From NCBI RefSeq assembly GCF_021648885.1, contig NZ_JAKJHZ010000010.1:62001-126000 (forward strand): DNA of 64,000 nt, given 5' to 3'. A model generated the notes under the pieces. The model was given only the letters and a program-made list of their open reading frames with translations. It did not search any database and had not been told where the DNA came from. This document shows, in pieces, positions 7,191-15,433 of this stretch; the first letter of the stretch is position 1; every line of letters starts with the position of its first letter. The position numbers and the translations under genes are program-made. The DNA is from Nocardioides potassii (GTDB taxonomy: Bacteria > Actinomycetota > Actinomycetes > Propionibacteriales > Nocardioidaceae).

Positions 7191-8285
7191 ATGGACGAGC
7201 TGCGCGACCGCTTCCGGGCCGCGTCGGCCGACGCGGAGGTCGTCTTCTGGCGACCGCAGTCGTCGCCGGCGGAGATGTTCCGCGACCTCGCGGCCTACGC
7301 GGGGGAGCACGGGACCACGTGGGACCGGTACGGCGACGGCGGGCCGGTCGCCGAGCTCGAGGGCCGCGTCGCCGAGCTGCTCGGCAAGCCCACCGCAGTG
7401 ATGTTCCCGAGCGGCGTGATGGCCCAACAGGCGGCGCTGCGCGCGTGGTGCGACCGCAGCGGCTCGCGCCGGGTGGCGCTGCCCGACCTCTCGCACCTGC
7501 TCCACCACGAGCAGGACGGGCCCCGACGGGTCCTCGGTCTCGAGCTGGAGCACCTCACCACCGGCCGCGAGGTCCCGACCGCGGCCGCCCTGGCGAAGGT
7601 CGGCGGCCGCCTCGGCGCCGCCATGGTCGAGCTGCCGCTGCGCGACGCCGGCTGCCTGCTCCCCACGTGGGACGAGCTCCTCGAGCTGTCCGCCGCCGCC
7701 CGCGAGCGCGGGGTGCCGCTCCACGCCGACGGCGCCCGGATCTGGGAGTCGGTGCCCCACTGGGGCAGGGAGCTGGCCGAGGCGGCCGACCTGTTCGACT
7801 CGGTGTACGTCTCGCTCTACAAGGGTCTCGGCGGCTCGAGCGGTGCGCTCGTGGTGTGCCCCGAGGACCTGGCCGGCGAGCTGCGGTCGTGGCGCCAGCG
7901 GATGGGCGGCACGATCTTCTCGATGACGACCGCGGCGGTCGGCGGGCTGAAGGGCCTCGACGAGCAGCTCACGCGGTTCGGCGACTACCGCCAGTGGGCG
8001 ATCGACCTCGCGGCCGCGCTCCACGAGCACGGGATCCGCACCTTCCCGGAGGTGCCGCACATCGCGACCTTCCTGGCCTACGCCGAGGGCACGCCCGACG
8101 AGGTCAACGAGCGGGTGGTGTCGTTCACCGAGCAGCGCAAGGTCGTGCCGTGCGGGCTCTGGAGCCCGGCCGACGTGCCGGGGTGGGTCGTCACCGAGCT
8201 GACCTGCTACGACTCGGCGGTCGGCAAGGACCCTGCCGAGGTGGCCGGGATGATGGCCGAGGCACTCGCTATCGTCCTCCCGTGA
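7191..8285 (+). CDS. threonine aldolase-like PLP enzyme
   Basis: 364 residues, fold type I PLP enzyme of the threonine aldolase/beta-eliminating lyase family. Visible: MFPSGVMAQQAAL (cofactor phosphate region), HADGAR with Asp180 that contacts the pyridine nitrogen, and SLYKGLGGSSGA with the Schiff-base Lys211. Family members cleave L-threonine or allo-threonine to glycine and acetaldehyde; some act on other beta-hydroxy amino acids. The region around Lys is SLYKGLGG rather than the CLSKGLGAP common in LtaE, so specificity may differ. Its stop overlaps the GTG of ctlX, which implies translational coupling. Confidence 0.85.
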   Translation: MDELRDRFRAASADAEVVFWRPQSSPAEMFRDLAAYAGEHGTTWDRYGDGGPVAELEGRVAELLGKPTAVMFPSGVMAQQAALRAWCDRSGSRRVALPDLSHLLHHEQDGPRRVLGLELEHLTTGREVPTAAALAKVGGRLGAAMVELPLRDAGCLLPTWDELLELSAAARERGVPLHADGARIWESVPHWGRELAEAADLFDSVYVSLYKGLGGSSGALVVCPEDLAGELRSWRQRMGGTIFSMTTAAVGGLKGLDEQLTRFGDYRQWAIDLAAALHEHGIRTFPEVPHIATFLAYAEGTPDEVNERVVSFTEQRKVVPCGLWSPADVPGWVVTELTCYDSAVGKDPAEVAGMMAEALAIVLP

Positions 8286-9313
8286 GTGCACAGGCCCCCT
8301 CCGCAGTCATCCTCGTCCGCGCGACCAGCTTCGTCCCCAACCCCGCCACCGCCGCGGACAACGCGTTCCAGCGCGACGTCCCCGCCGGCCAGTCCGACGA
8401 GGCGACGTCGGCCAAGGCGCTGGCCGAGATGGACGCCCTCGCGGCGGCCCTCCGCGCGGTCGGCGTACGGGTCCACGTGTTCGAGGACGACGACCACACG
8501 CGCCCCGACAGCGTGTTCCCCAACAACTGGCTCTCGACCCACGCCGGCGGCACGGTCGCGGTCTACCCGATGTACGCCTCCAACCGCCGCCACGAGCGCC
8601 GCCACGACGTGCTCGAGATGCTCAAGTCGGAGTACCGCGTGCAGGCGATCGTCGACTACTCCGGCCTCGAGCCGGACGGCATCTTCCTCGAGGGCACCGG
8701 CGCGATGGTGCTCGACCACGTGTCGCGGGTGGCCTACACGGCCCGCAGCCACCGCGCCGACGTCGCCGTGCTCGAGCGCTTCTGCACCGACTTCAACTAC
8801 GAGCCGATGGCCTTCGACGCCATCGACTCGGACGGAGTGCCGGTCTACCACACCAACGTGATCGCCTGCGTCGGCACGGACGTCGCGATGATCGCCCTCG
8901 AGATGATCCCCGACCAGGACCGTCGTGAGCAGGTGCGCGAGCGCCTCGCGGTCACGGGTCGCACGGTCGTCGAGCTGACAGAGCACCAGATCCGGGAGTT
9001 CGCCGGCAACGCCGTCGAGCTCTGCGGCCGTACGCCGGAGGGCAGGCGCCGCTACGTGATGGCCATGTCGGCCCGGGCCAAGGCGTCGCTGCGGCCCGAC
9101 CAGGTCGCCGCGATCGAGGAGTCGTGCGAGATCGTCGCCGTCGACATCCCGACGATCGAGCTCGCCGGCGGCTCGGTGCGCTGCATGATCGCGGGCGTGC
9201 ACCTCGACCACCGGCCCGAGCAGCTGCCGGAGCCGGGCGAGAACGTCGTCGCCATCAACGAGGACAACCCGGTCACCCCCGACGGCCGGTACGTCGCGAA
9301 GGACTACGTCTGA
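8282..9313 (+). CDS. ctlX: amidinotransferase-fold hydrolase, CtlX-type
   Basis: 343 residues from a GTG that overlaps the previous stop (GTGA). Pentein-fold guanidino-modifying enzyme. PDSVFPNNW at 75-83 is the CtlX hallmark, YHTNVIACVG supplies the conserved His, and GGSVRCMIAGVHL near the C-terminus holds the nucleophilic Cys. CtlX has been linked to citrulline use in other bacteria, but the assignment by family does not prove the substrate. It is co-transcribed with a threonine-aldolase-like enzyme, so the pair may form a small amino-acid catabolic unit. A strong hairpin follows the stop. Confidence 0.85.
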   Translation: MSAQAPSAVILVRATSFVPNPATAADNAFQRDVPAGQSDEATSAKALAEMDALAAALRAVGVRVHVFEDDDHTRPDSVFPNNWLSTHAGGTVAVYPMYASNRRHERRHDVLEMLKSEYRVQAIVDYSGLEPDGIFLEGTGAMVLDHVSRVAYTARSHRADVAVLERFCTDFNYEPMAFDAIDSDGVPVYHTNVIACVGTDVAMIALEMIPDQDRREQVRERLAVTGRTVVELTEHQIREFAGNAVELCGRTPEGRRRYVMAMSARAKASLRPDQVAAIEESCEIVAVDIPTIELAGGSVRCMIAGVHLDHRPEQLPEPGENVVAINEDNPVTPDGRYVAKDYV

Positions 9314-9348
9314 GGCGCCGTCCCGCGTCGTGCACGCGGGACGGCGCC
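9314..9348. terminator. bidirectional terminator hairpin
   Basis: Perfect 14-bp stem: GGCGCCGTCCCGCG at 9314-9327 pairs with CGCGGGACGGCGCC at 9335-9348 around a 7-base loop. It begins at the base after the ctlX stop and lies 8 bases before the end of the convergent nucleotidase gene, so it can serve both. There is no T-tract, as usual in high-GC actinobacteria. Confidence 0.9.
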
Positions 9349-9356
9349 CCTGACGC

Positions 9357-11183
9357 TCAGCTGATGGTGATCGGCTGGCCGCCGGAGACCAGGCGCCAGG
9401 CGACGGAGGCGAACTGCGCCGGGTCGATGACACCGTGGGCGGTCACCCAGTCGATGATGAGCTGGCGGATCTCGTTCTGCCGGTTGTAGACCACGGGGGC
9501 GGTCTTGACGTGCGGGAAGCCGCCGCCGCCGGACTGGCGGTAGTTGTTGACCGCCATCGCGAACTCCTGCCCGGCCGCGACGGGTACGCCGTCGTAGGCG
9601 AGACCGACGATGCGCGAGCCGACCGGCTGCGAGACGTCGATGTCGTACGTCAGCGGGGCGTCGAGGCCGGCGACCGAGTCGAAGTTGTAGTCCGGGATGG
9701 TCGCACCGACGGTCTGGCCGGGCGGGGGCGGAGCAGTGGCGTTGGTGAGGTCCGCGAGGGTGAACGGACCGGTGCCGGACACCTGCTTGAAGTACCGGAC
9801 GGAGTACTCGAGGTAGTCCTTCACCTGGGCGCCGGTGACCTTCACGCCGAGCAGCGTGTTGTCGTAGATGTAGAGGCCGGCGACGTCGCGCACCGACACC
9901 TGGCCGGCCGGGAACGAGGCGGACCGGTTGAACGGCGCGGCGATGGACAGCACCGGCAGGGCCGCGTCGGCCCCGGTGAGACCGGCCTTGACCGCGTCGG
10001 CCTGCACGAGCTGGACGAAGTCGATGATCGGGACGTCCTCCACCACGGCCCGCGCCGCGGACAGTGCAGTCGTCGAGGTGCCGATGGGGGAGTTGACGTA
10101 GGAGACCACCGTGTCGTGCTGCTCCTGCACGGCGGCCAGCACGGCGGCGTCGCCGGCGACCGTGTTGGAGTCGAGCAGCTGGCCTGACCTCTCCACGACC
10201 TTCCAGCGACCGCGCTCGAGCTCGAGGTCGAGGTCCATCACCGCGACCCGCATGCCCCAGTAGAGCGGCTCGACGAGGAGGACCTCCTGGCCGGTCGTCG
10301 TGTTGGTCGGCTTCGCGACGAGGTCCTTGTGGGCGTGCCCGACGAGGATGGCGTCGATGCCCGGCACCTGCTCGGCGACCAGCGTCGAGGCGTTCTCGAC
10401 GTAGGGGAGTGCGTCGCCGTAGGACGAGGTGCCGTCCATGCCGCTGTGCGCGCTGACGACGACCACGTCGCAGCCGCGCCTCTTGAGCTCGGGGACGTAC
10501 TTCCTCGCCTGCTCGACGAGCCCGGGGAACTCGAGCCTGCCCTCGACGTTGGCCTTGTCCCAGATCGCGATCCCGGGGTTGGTGAGGCCGAGCACGCCGA
10601 CCGTGAGGTCGGGTGCGCCGTGCACCTTGAAGCGCTTGATCACGTAAGGCGGGAAGACCGGCCGGCCGGTGGCGGCGTCGACGGCGTTGGCGCCGAGCAG
10701 CGGGAAGTTCAGCTGCGACTCGAAGGTGCGCAGGGTGTCGAGGCCGTAGTTGAACTCGTGGTTGCCGAGCGCGGCGGCGTCGTAGCCGACGAGGTTCATG
10801 GCGTTGGCCATCGGGTGGACCGAGCCGCCGGTGATGGGGTCGATGCGCGCGTAGTAGTAGGCGAGCGGGGTGCCCTGGATGGTGTCGCCGGCGTCGAGGG
10901 TGAGGATCGGCTGGTCGGGGTGCTTCGCGCGGTGCGCCTTGATCAGGGTGGCGGCCTTGGCGAGACCGATGTCGTTGTGCGTGGAGTCGTCGTACTCCAC
11001 GTTCTTGAAGTAGTCCCAGTTGAGGACGTTGCCGTGCAGGTCGGTCGTGCCGAGGACGGTGAGCCGGGTCTGCCGACCCGGCTTCGCGAGGGCCGGCAAC
11101 GGCTGGGCGACGAACCCGGCCGCAGTCAGGGCTGCTGCGCCGGTGAGGACCGTACGGCGCGAGGGATGGGGCTGCGAGGGCAT
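9357..11183 (-). CDS. exported bifunctional metallophosphatase / 5'-nucleotidase
   Basis: 608 residues. Tat-type signal: SRRTVLTGAAALTAAG at 8-23, then hydrophobic to about residue 32. Metallophosphatase domain motifs in order: TTDLHGN, DAGDTIQG, ALGNHEFNYG, VSAHSGMDG and VGHAHKD, supplying the Asp, His and Asn ligands of a two-metal centre. The C-terminal third (PIIDFVQLVQADAVKAG, AMAVNNYRQSGGGGFP) is the 5'-nucleotidase substrate-binding domain. It should release phosphate from nucleotides or 2',3'-cyclic nucleotides outside the cell. The frame extends 22 codons upstream, but the ATG at 11183 gives a proper Tat signal and has GGAAAG upstream. Convergent with ctlX. Confidence 0.92.
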   Translation of the reverse strand: MPSQPHPSRRTVLTGAAALTAAGFVAQPLPALAKPGRQTRLTVLGTTDLHGNVLNWDYFKNVEYDDSTHNDIGLAKAATLIKAHRAKHPDQPILTLDAGDTIQGTPLAYYYARIDPITGGSVHPMANAMNLVGYDAAALGNHEFNYGLDTLRTFESQLNFPLLGANAVDAATGRPVFPPYVIKRFKVHGAPDLTVGVLGLTNPGIAIWDKANVEGRLEFPGLVEQARKYVPELKRRGCDVVVVSAHSGMDGTSSYGDALPYVENASTLVAEQVPGIDAILVGHAHKDLVAKPTNTTTGQEVLLVEPLYWGMRVAVMDLDLELERGRWKVVERSGQLLDSNTVAGDAAVLAAVQEQHDTVVSYVNSPIGTSTTALSAARAVVEDVPIIDFVQLVQADAVKAGLTGADAALPVLSIAAPFNRSASFPAGQVSVRDVAGLYIYDNTLLGVKVTGAQVKDYLEYSVRYFKQVSGTGPFTLADLTNATAPPPPGQTVGATIPDYNFDSVAGLDAPLTYDIDVSQPVGSRIVGLAYDGVPVAAGQEFAMAVNNYRQSGGGGFPHVKTAPVVYNRQNEIRQLIIDWVTAHGVIDPAQFASVAWRLVSGGQPITIS

Positions 11184-11300
11184 GCGATGACCACTTTCCG
11201 AGAGGTTCCGAGGGTTCCGAGGGCATCCGGTCGGCCGGAGCCGGTCCATCTACCTACACGACGACGCCCCGGGTCAACCTCGCGCGGACCTCGCGTCGGT

Positions 11301-12596
11301 CTAGCGGGCCAGCTGCACCAGGAGCACCACGTTGAGCGCGATGATCGCGCTCGCCGCCAGCGCGCCGGCGACGGTGGTGAGGCGCCGGTTGACGAGCGAG
11401 CCCATCACGTCGCGGCGCGCGGTGAACCACACGAGCGGCACCAGGGCGAACGGGATCCCGAACGACAGGACGACCTGGGAGGCCACCAGTGCCTTCGTCG
11501 GGTCGATGCCCAGGGCGAGGATGACGACGGCCGGGGCGAGGGTCACGAGGCGGCGGGCTACCAGCGGTATCCGGCGGCGGATGAAGCCCTCCATGACCAC
11601 CTGGCCGGCGAGCGTGCCGACGCTGCTCGACGCGAATCCCGAGGCCAGCAGGCCGAGCGCGAACAGCAGCGCGGCGCCCTTCCCGAGGCTCTCGCCGAGC
11701 CCGACGTGAGCGCCCTCGATGGTGTCAATGCCCTGGCCGGACAGCGCGGAGGCGGCCACCAGCAGCAGCGAGAGGTTCATCAGGCCGGCGATCGTCATCG
11801 CGACGATGACGTCGATGCGCTGGCCACGCATGACCGTGCGCCGCTCCGCATCGGTGCGGGCGTGGAGCCGCTCGGACGTCAGCCCGCTGTGGAGGTAGAT
11901 GGCGTGCGGCATGACCGTCGCGCCGAGCATGCCCGCGGCGAGCATCACGCTGTCCATCCCGGCGAAGCGCGGCAGGGTGCCGTCGAGGACGGCCATCGAG
12001 TCGACCCCGCTGATCGCGACGTCGTAGACGAAGCCGAAGAGGATGACGCCGAGCAGGCCGATGATGACGGTCTCGAAGTGCCGGTGCCCGGCGCCCTTGA
12101 CCGCGAGCAGCGCGAAGGCGACGAGCGCGGTGATCGTGCCGCCGACCAGCAGGGGGAGGTCGAAGAGCAGCTTGAGCGCGAGCGCGCCGCCGACGACCTC
12201 GGCGAGGTCGGTGGCGATGGCGACCAGCTCGGCCTGGCCCCAGAGCCCCCGCACGACGGGGCGGGGCAGGTGGGCGCGGCACAGTGCCGGGAGGCTCATG
12301 CCGGTGGCGACGCCGGCCTTGGCGGAGAGGTACTGGATGAGCATCGCCATGATGTTGCTGACGACGACCACCCACACCAGGAGGTAGCCGTAGGCCGACC
12401 CGGCCGCGATGTTGGTCGCGAAGTTGCCGGGGTCGACGTAGGCCACCGCGGTGACGAAGGCCGGGCCGAGCAGCGGCCACATCCGGCCGAGCCGCCCGCG
12501 GATCCCGACGGCCGGCGTCGGCCGGTCGAGCACCGCCGCGGCAGCGGACGTCGTACGACGCACGGGCGGGGCTGCGTAGCGCCTGGTCTGGAACAT
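11301..12596 (-). CDS. mntH: Nramp divalent metal transporter
   Basis: 431 residues, proton-coupled Mn(II)/Fe(II) importer in the cytoplasmic membrane. The Nramp metal-site motif DPGN is at 55-58 (TM1) and MPHAIYLHS gives the TM6 Met-Pro-His motif; about 11 transmembrane segments. The ATG at 12596 lies one base after the tatC stop, so it is the last gene of a tatB-tatA-tatC-mntH run. The frame remains open 17 codons upstream within tatC, without a better start. An Mn transporter in a Tat operon is unusual; Tat exports folded metalloproteins, so a supply link is conceivable but inferred. Confidence 0.93.
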   Translation of the reverse strand: MFQTRRYAAPPVRRTTSAAAAVLDRPTPAVGIRGRLGRMWPLLGPAFVTAVAYVDPGNFATNIAAGSAYGYLLVWVVVVSNIMAMLIQYLSAKAGVATGMSLPALCRAHLPRPVVRGLWGQAELVAIATDLAEVVGGALALKLLFDLPLLVGGTITALVAFALLAVKGAGHRHFETVIIGLLGVILFGFVYDVAISGVDSMAVLDGTLPRFAGMDSVMLAAGMLGATVMPHAIYLHSGLTSERLHARTDAERRTVMRGQRIDVIVAMTIAGLMNLSLLLVAASALSGQGIDTIEGAHVGLGESLGKGAALLFALGLLASGFASSSVGTLAGQVVMEGFIRRRIPLVARRLVTLAPAVVILALGIDPTKALVASQVVLSFGIPFALVPLVWFTARRDVMGSLVNRRLTTVAGALAASAIIALNVVLLVQLAR

Positions 12597-12597
12597 G

Positions 12598-13440
12598 TCA
12601 GTCCTCGGTCCGGTCGACGACGGATGGGGCGACGTGGGCGAGCGCACGGCTCGCGCGGCGCCGGTCGATGGCCCGCGTGACGACCTCGGCGAGGATGAAC
12701 AGCACCATCATCGGGATGGCGAGCATCAGCATCGAGAACGGGTCGGTGGAGGGTGTCGCGACCGCCGCGAAGATGACGGCGGCCATCAGGATGACGGAGC
12801 GGTGCCTGCCGAGCTGCGCGCCGGTGACGACACCGGCGAGGTTGAGCAGCACGAGGAAGAAGGGGATCTCCACGGCGAGGCCGAAGACCAGCAGCATCCT
12901 GCTGAAGAAGGAGAAGTAGTCGCCGAACTCGACCAGGTTCTCCATGCCGGCGGGGGTGAAGCCGATGAGCACCCCGAGGCCCTTGGGGAGCACGTAGTAG
13001 CCGAGGGCGACGCCGGCGATGAACAGTGGGCCGGCCACGGCGGCGAAGACCTTCGACCAGCGCTTCTCGCGCTCCAGCAGGCCGGGCACCACGAAGGACC
13101 ACGCCTGCCACAGCCAGTACGGGCTGGCCGCGACGAGCGCCGCGGTGCCGCACAGCTTGAGGTTGAGCATCAGCGGACCGGTCGCGCCGGCGACGTACGC
13201 CGTGCTGACCGTGTCGGCGCCGATGAGGGTCTGGGCCTGGTTGTAGGGGCCCAGGACCAGCGCGAGCAGCTGGTCGTAGAACGGCAGCGCCACGAAGAAC
13301 GCCGCCACGAGGACGAGGGCGCAGCGGATGAGCCGGGCCCTCGCCTCACGGAGGTGGTCGGCCAGCGACATGCTGCCGGGCGTGGAGCCCGGTCGGCTGG
13401 GAGCGATCCGCAGCACGTTGACAGCAGTGGCGATCGACAT
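12598..13440 (-). CDS. tatC: Sec-independent protein translocase subunit TatC
   Basis: 280 residues with six hydrophobic segments. The conserved N-terminal region SLADHLREARARLIR (the HLxELRxRL equivalent) and the periplasmic loop PLMLNLKLCGTAALVAASPYWLWQAWSFVVPGL are characteristic; LxxxEKRW follows. TatC binds the twin-arginine signal. The usual Glu of HLxEL is present. Located 13 bases after tatA; several predicted Tat substrates are encoded within 5 kb on either side. Confidence 0.95.
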   Translation of the reverse strand: MSIATAVNVLRIAPSRPGSTPGSMSLADHLREARARLIRCALVLVAAFFVALPFYDQLLALVLGPYNQAQTLIGADTVSTAYVAGATGPLMLNLKLCGTAALVAASPYWLWQAWSFVVPGLLEREKRWSKVFAAVAGPLFIAGVALGYYVLPKGLGVLIGFTPAGMENLVEFGDYFSFFSRMLLVFGLAVEIPFFLVLLNLAGVVTGAQLGRHRSVILMAAVIFAAVATPSTDPFSMLMLAIPMMVLFILAEVVTRAIDRRRASRALAHVAPSVVDRTED

Positions 13441-13453
13441 CGGTGGGCTCCCG

Positions 13454-13756
13454 TCAGCCGCGGTGCGCGTCGTGCTCGCGCGAGGTCTCGACGACGACCG
13501 GCTCGGACACCGCCTGGGTCAGCGGCGCGGCCTCGACCGTGGTCGTGTCATCGGCCTTGTCGCCGTGCTTGTCGCCGTGCTTGTCGTCCATGAGGCCCTT
13601 GGTCTCGGCCTTGAAGATGCGCAGCGCCTGACCGGAGCCGCGGGCGAGCTCCGGCAGCTTGGAGGCCCCGAAGAGCAGGACCAGGACGGCCAGGACGATG
13701 AGCAGCTCCATGCCGCCCAGTCCGCCGACGAGCAGGGGAGTGATGGTGGAAGTCAT
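13454..13756 (-). CDS. tatA: Sec-independent protein translocase subunit TatA
   Basis: 100 residues: one N-terminal transmembrane helix (ELLIVLAVLVLLFG), the FG hinge followed by ASKLPELARGSGQALRIFK amphipathic helix, then a charged tail with two DKHG repeats. Forms the protein-conducting assembly with TatC. Its start overlaps the tatB stop (ATGA), so expression is coupled. A 12-residue extension precedes the TM helix, somewhat longer than in E. coli TatA. Confidence 0.93.
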   Translation of the reverse strand: MTSTITPLLVGGLGGMELLIVLAVLVLLFGASKLPELARGSGQALRIFKAETKGLMDDKHGDKHGDKADDTTTVEAAPLTQAVSEPVVVETSREHDAHRG

Positions 13757-14097
13757 GCTGTCTTCCTCTCGGATGATGGTGCAGTGGTGGTGCGGGAGAT
13801 GACGTCGTCGCGGTCCTCGTCACGGTCGTCGTCGCGGTCGTCCTCGTCGCGCTCGGCGAGGATCTCTGCGACCTGGCGGCGGACCATCTCGCGCGGGTTG
13901 AGGTCGCGCAGCTCGAGGTCGGCGTAGTCGTCTCCGAGCGAGGTACGCAGGTCGTCGCGCACGGAGTCGCCCATGCGCTTGGCGGCCCTGATGCCCTGGG
14001 CCAGCTGCCTGGCCAGCCCGGGGAGCTTGTCCGGGCCCATGAGCACGACGCCGAAGAAGGCGATGACGGCGAGCTCGGGGAGTCCGATTCCGAACAT
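13753..14097 (-). CDS. tatB: Sec-independent protein translocase subunit TatB
   Basis: 114 residues: FGIGLPELAVIAFFGVVLMGPDKLPGLARQL is the TatB-type TM helix, with the Gly-Pro hinge (MGPDKLP) that separates TatB from TatA. A very acidic Asp/Glu/Arg tail (residues 80-100) follows. First gene of the tat run; GAGAGGAG sits just before the ATG and a terminator hairpin lies upstream at 14134-14171, so the operon probably starts here. Confidence 0.92.
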   Translation of the reverse strand: MFGIGLPELAVIAFFGVVLMGPDKLPGLARQLAQGIRAAKRMGDSVRDDLRTSLGDDYADLELRDLNPREMVRRQVAEILAERDEDDRDDDRDEDRDDVISRTTTAPSSERKTA

Positions 14098-14133
14098 GGG
14101 TGTCTCCTCTCGAGGAGTCAGGTCGTGCTCCGG

Positions 14134-14171
14134 GGTGGTCCGGACGCCACGGGGGCGGCGTCCGGACCACC
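14134..14171 (-). terminator. terminator hairpin after the ferritin-like operon
   Basis: Perfect 15-bp stem: GGTGGTCCGGACGCC at 14134-14148 pairs with GGCGTCCGGACCACC at 14157-14171, loop of 8 bases. It follows the 56-residue membrane-protein gene and precedes tatB on the same strand, which separates the two transcription units. No T-tract. Confidence 0.88.
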
Positions 14172-14179
14172 GGGAGCGG

Positions 14180-14350
14180 TCACGCGCGGTGCTGGGTGGT
14201 GTGCATCGCGCGGTCGACCTGGTCCGCCCAGTGGGCGGGCCGCAGGACGGCGTGGTGCGCGGCGGGGTGGGTGACCAGCCACGCGGCGCGCAGCACCACG
14301 GCAGCCAGCAGCAGCATCCCGACGATCTCCATCGCAGACACGTCGATCAC
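14180..14350 (-). CDS. small membrane protein linked to the ferritin-like gene
   Basis: 56 residues from a GTG that overlaps the stop of the ferritin-like gene (GTGA); an ATG six codons in would give 50 residues. One transmembrane helix (MEIVGMLLLAAVVLRAAWLVT) precedes a short His-rich tail (THPAAHHAVLRPAHWADQVDRAMHTTQH), with six His in 28 residues. No family recognised. The overlap implies coupled synthesis with the exported ferritin-like protein, and the His-rich tail suggests metal or haem contact, which is inference only. Confidence 0.65.
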   Translation of the reverse strand: MIDVSAMEIVGMLLLAAVVLRAAWLVTHPAAHHAVLRPAHWADQVDRAMHTTQHRA

Positions 14351-15264
14351 GCGCTCTGGAAGACGGCGCCGTTGACGCCCTTGGGGAAGAACCCGCCCTT
14401 GGTGACCGACTTCGGGTTCAGGTAGACGACGTTGAGCACCTGGCCGGGCGTGCGGCTGAAGGCGATGCCGTTCTTGTCGGTCGGCTGGATGTTCGCCGTG
14501 TCGGCCTTGCCGATGCCCTGGTCCCGGTTGGACTTGCCGTCGAGGCTGTCGCGCGCGTTGGAGATGGCGCGAGCCGCGTCCTGCAGGCCGCGGTCCCACA
14601 GCTGCGAGCGGATGAGGCCGGCGTGGTAGGCCTCCACGGCCAGGATGCCGGCAGCCGCCTCGAGGTAGGTCTTGTTCGAGATGAGCGGCGAGGCGCCCTT
14701 GTAGGCCGTGACGCCCACGTCCTCGAAGAGGAACGCCGCCAGCAGGAAGTTGTTCTCGTTGGCGAACGGGTCGAAGGTCTGGCCCGGCTGGATGAGCCCG
14801 GCCGCGGTCGCAGCGGCGGTGAAGCTGTTCTGCAGGTCGATCGCCGGACGCGAGACCTTGGCGCCGCCGAGGGCGGTGCGGAGGAACTTCACGTGGTGGA
14901 GCTCGTCCCAGGCGATCTCCTTGGCGTAGTTGTAGATCGACTTCGACTGGAAGTTGACCTGCCGGCCGCCGGTGACGCCACCCTTGTTGCCCTTGCCGCC
15001 GGTGAGGCTGTCGGGCAGCCCGTGGCCGTGGAAGGCGTACGAGTAGAACTCGGCCTCGAGGTACTCGAGGTTGAGCGCGAAGTTGAGGACGGCGCCGTCG
15101 CTGACCCCGGCCGCCTCGGCCGGTGCGGAGGCGAGTCCGCCGAGCGCACCGGCGCCGACGACGCCGAGACCGGCCACGCCGGCCGACTTGAGGAAGAGGC
15201 GGCGGTCGGTCTCGTTCTCCGCGCTCCGGTTGATCATGTCCTTGACTACTGCCTTGCCGAACAT
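14347..15264 (-). CDS. Tat-exported ferritin-like domain protein
   Basis: 305 residues. Tat signal with RRLFLKSAGVAGLG at 21-34 and an Ala-rich cleavage region near 50. The mature part is helical with ferritin-like ligands: LEYLEAEFYSYAFHG, WDELHHVKFLRTALGG and AVEAYHAGLIRSQL, matching ferritin-like_2 (PF13668) proteins that include desiccation-related proteins. Substrate and reaction unknown. GGAGAA lies 3 bases before the ATG. It heads a two-gene unit that ends at the hairpin before the tat operon, so this probable Tat cargo sits next to its export machinery. Confidence 0.85.
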   Translation of the reverse strand: MFGKAVVKDMINRSAENETDRRLFLKSAGVAGLGVVGAGALGGLASAPAEAAGVSDGAVLNFALNLEYLEAEFYSYAFHGHGLPDSLTGGKGNKGGVTGGRQVNFQSKSIYNYAKEIAWDELHHVKFLRTALGGAKVSRPAIDLQNSFTAAATAAGLIQPGQTFDPFANENNFLLAAFLFEDVGVTAYKGASPLISNKTYLEAAAGILAVEAYHAGLIRSQLWDRGLQDAARAISNARDSLDGKSNRDQGIGKADTANIQPTDKNGIAFSRTPGQVLNVVYLNPKSVTKGGFFPKGVNGAVFQSA

Positions 15265-15433
15265 GCGTTCTCCATTCAGGGATGTCGCTGTTGCCAAGGT
15301 CGCCAAGCCTCTGGCGGCCCCGCCGGGACTCGAGCCCGGCTGGTCTGACCGACGGGCTTCGGGGCGGCAGGTGAGGACGGATTGGTCCGGATGCGGTTCG
15401 AATGTGACCGGGACCACCCGCCGGGGTGAACGG

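Noticed and set aside
10329..12680. Open frame of 783 codons antisense to the nucleotidase and mntH genes
   Set aside because: Composition is Asp/Gly/Arg/Glu-rich with no domain, whereas both minus-strand genes carry clear family motifs.
15320..15400. tRNA-like segment (GGGACTCGAGCCCGG and GCGGTTCGAATG)
   Set aside because: No acceptor stem or anticodon arm can be built around it. It is the upstream region of the ferritin-like gene.
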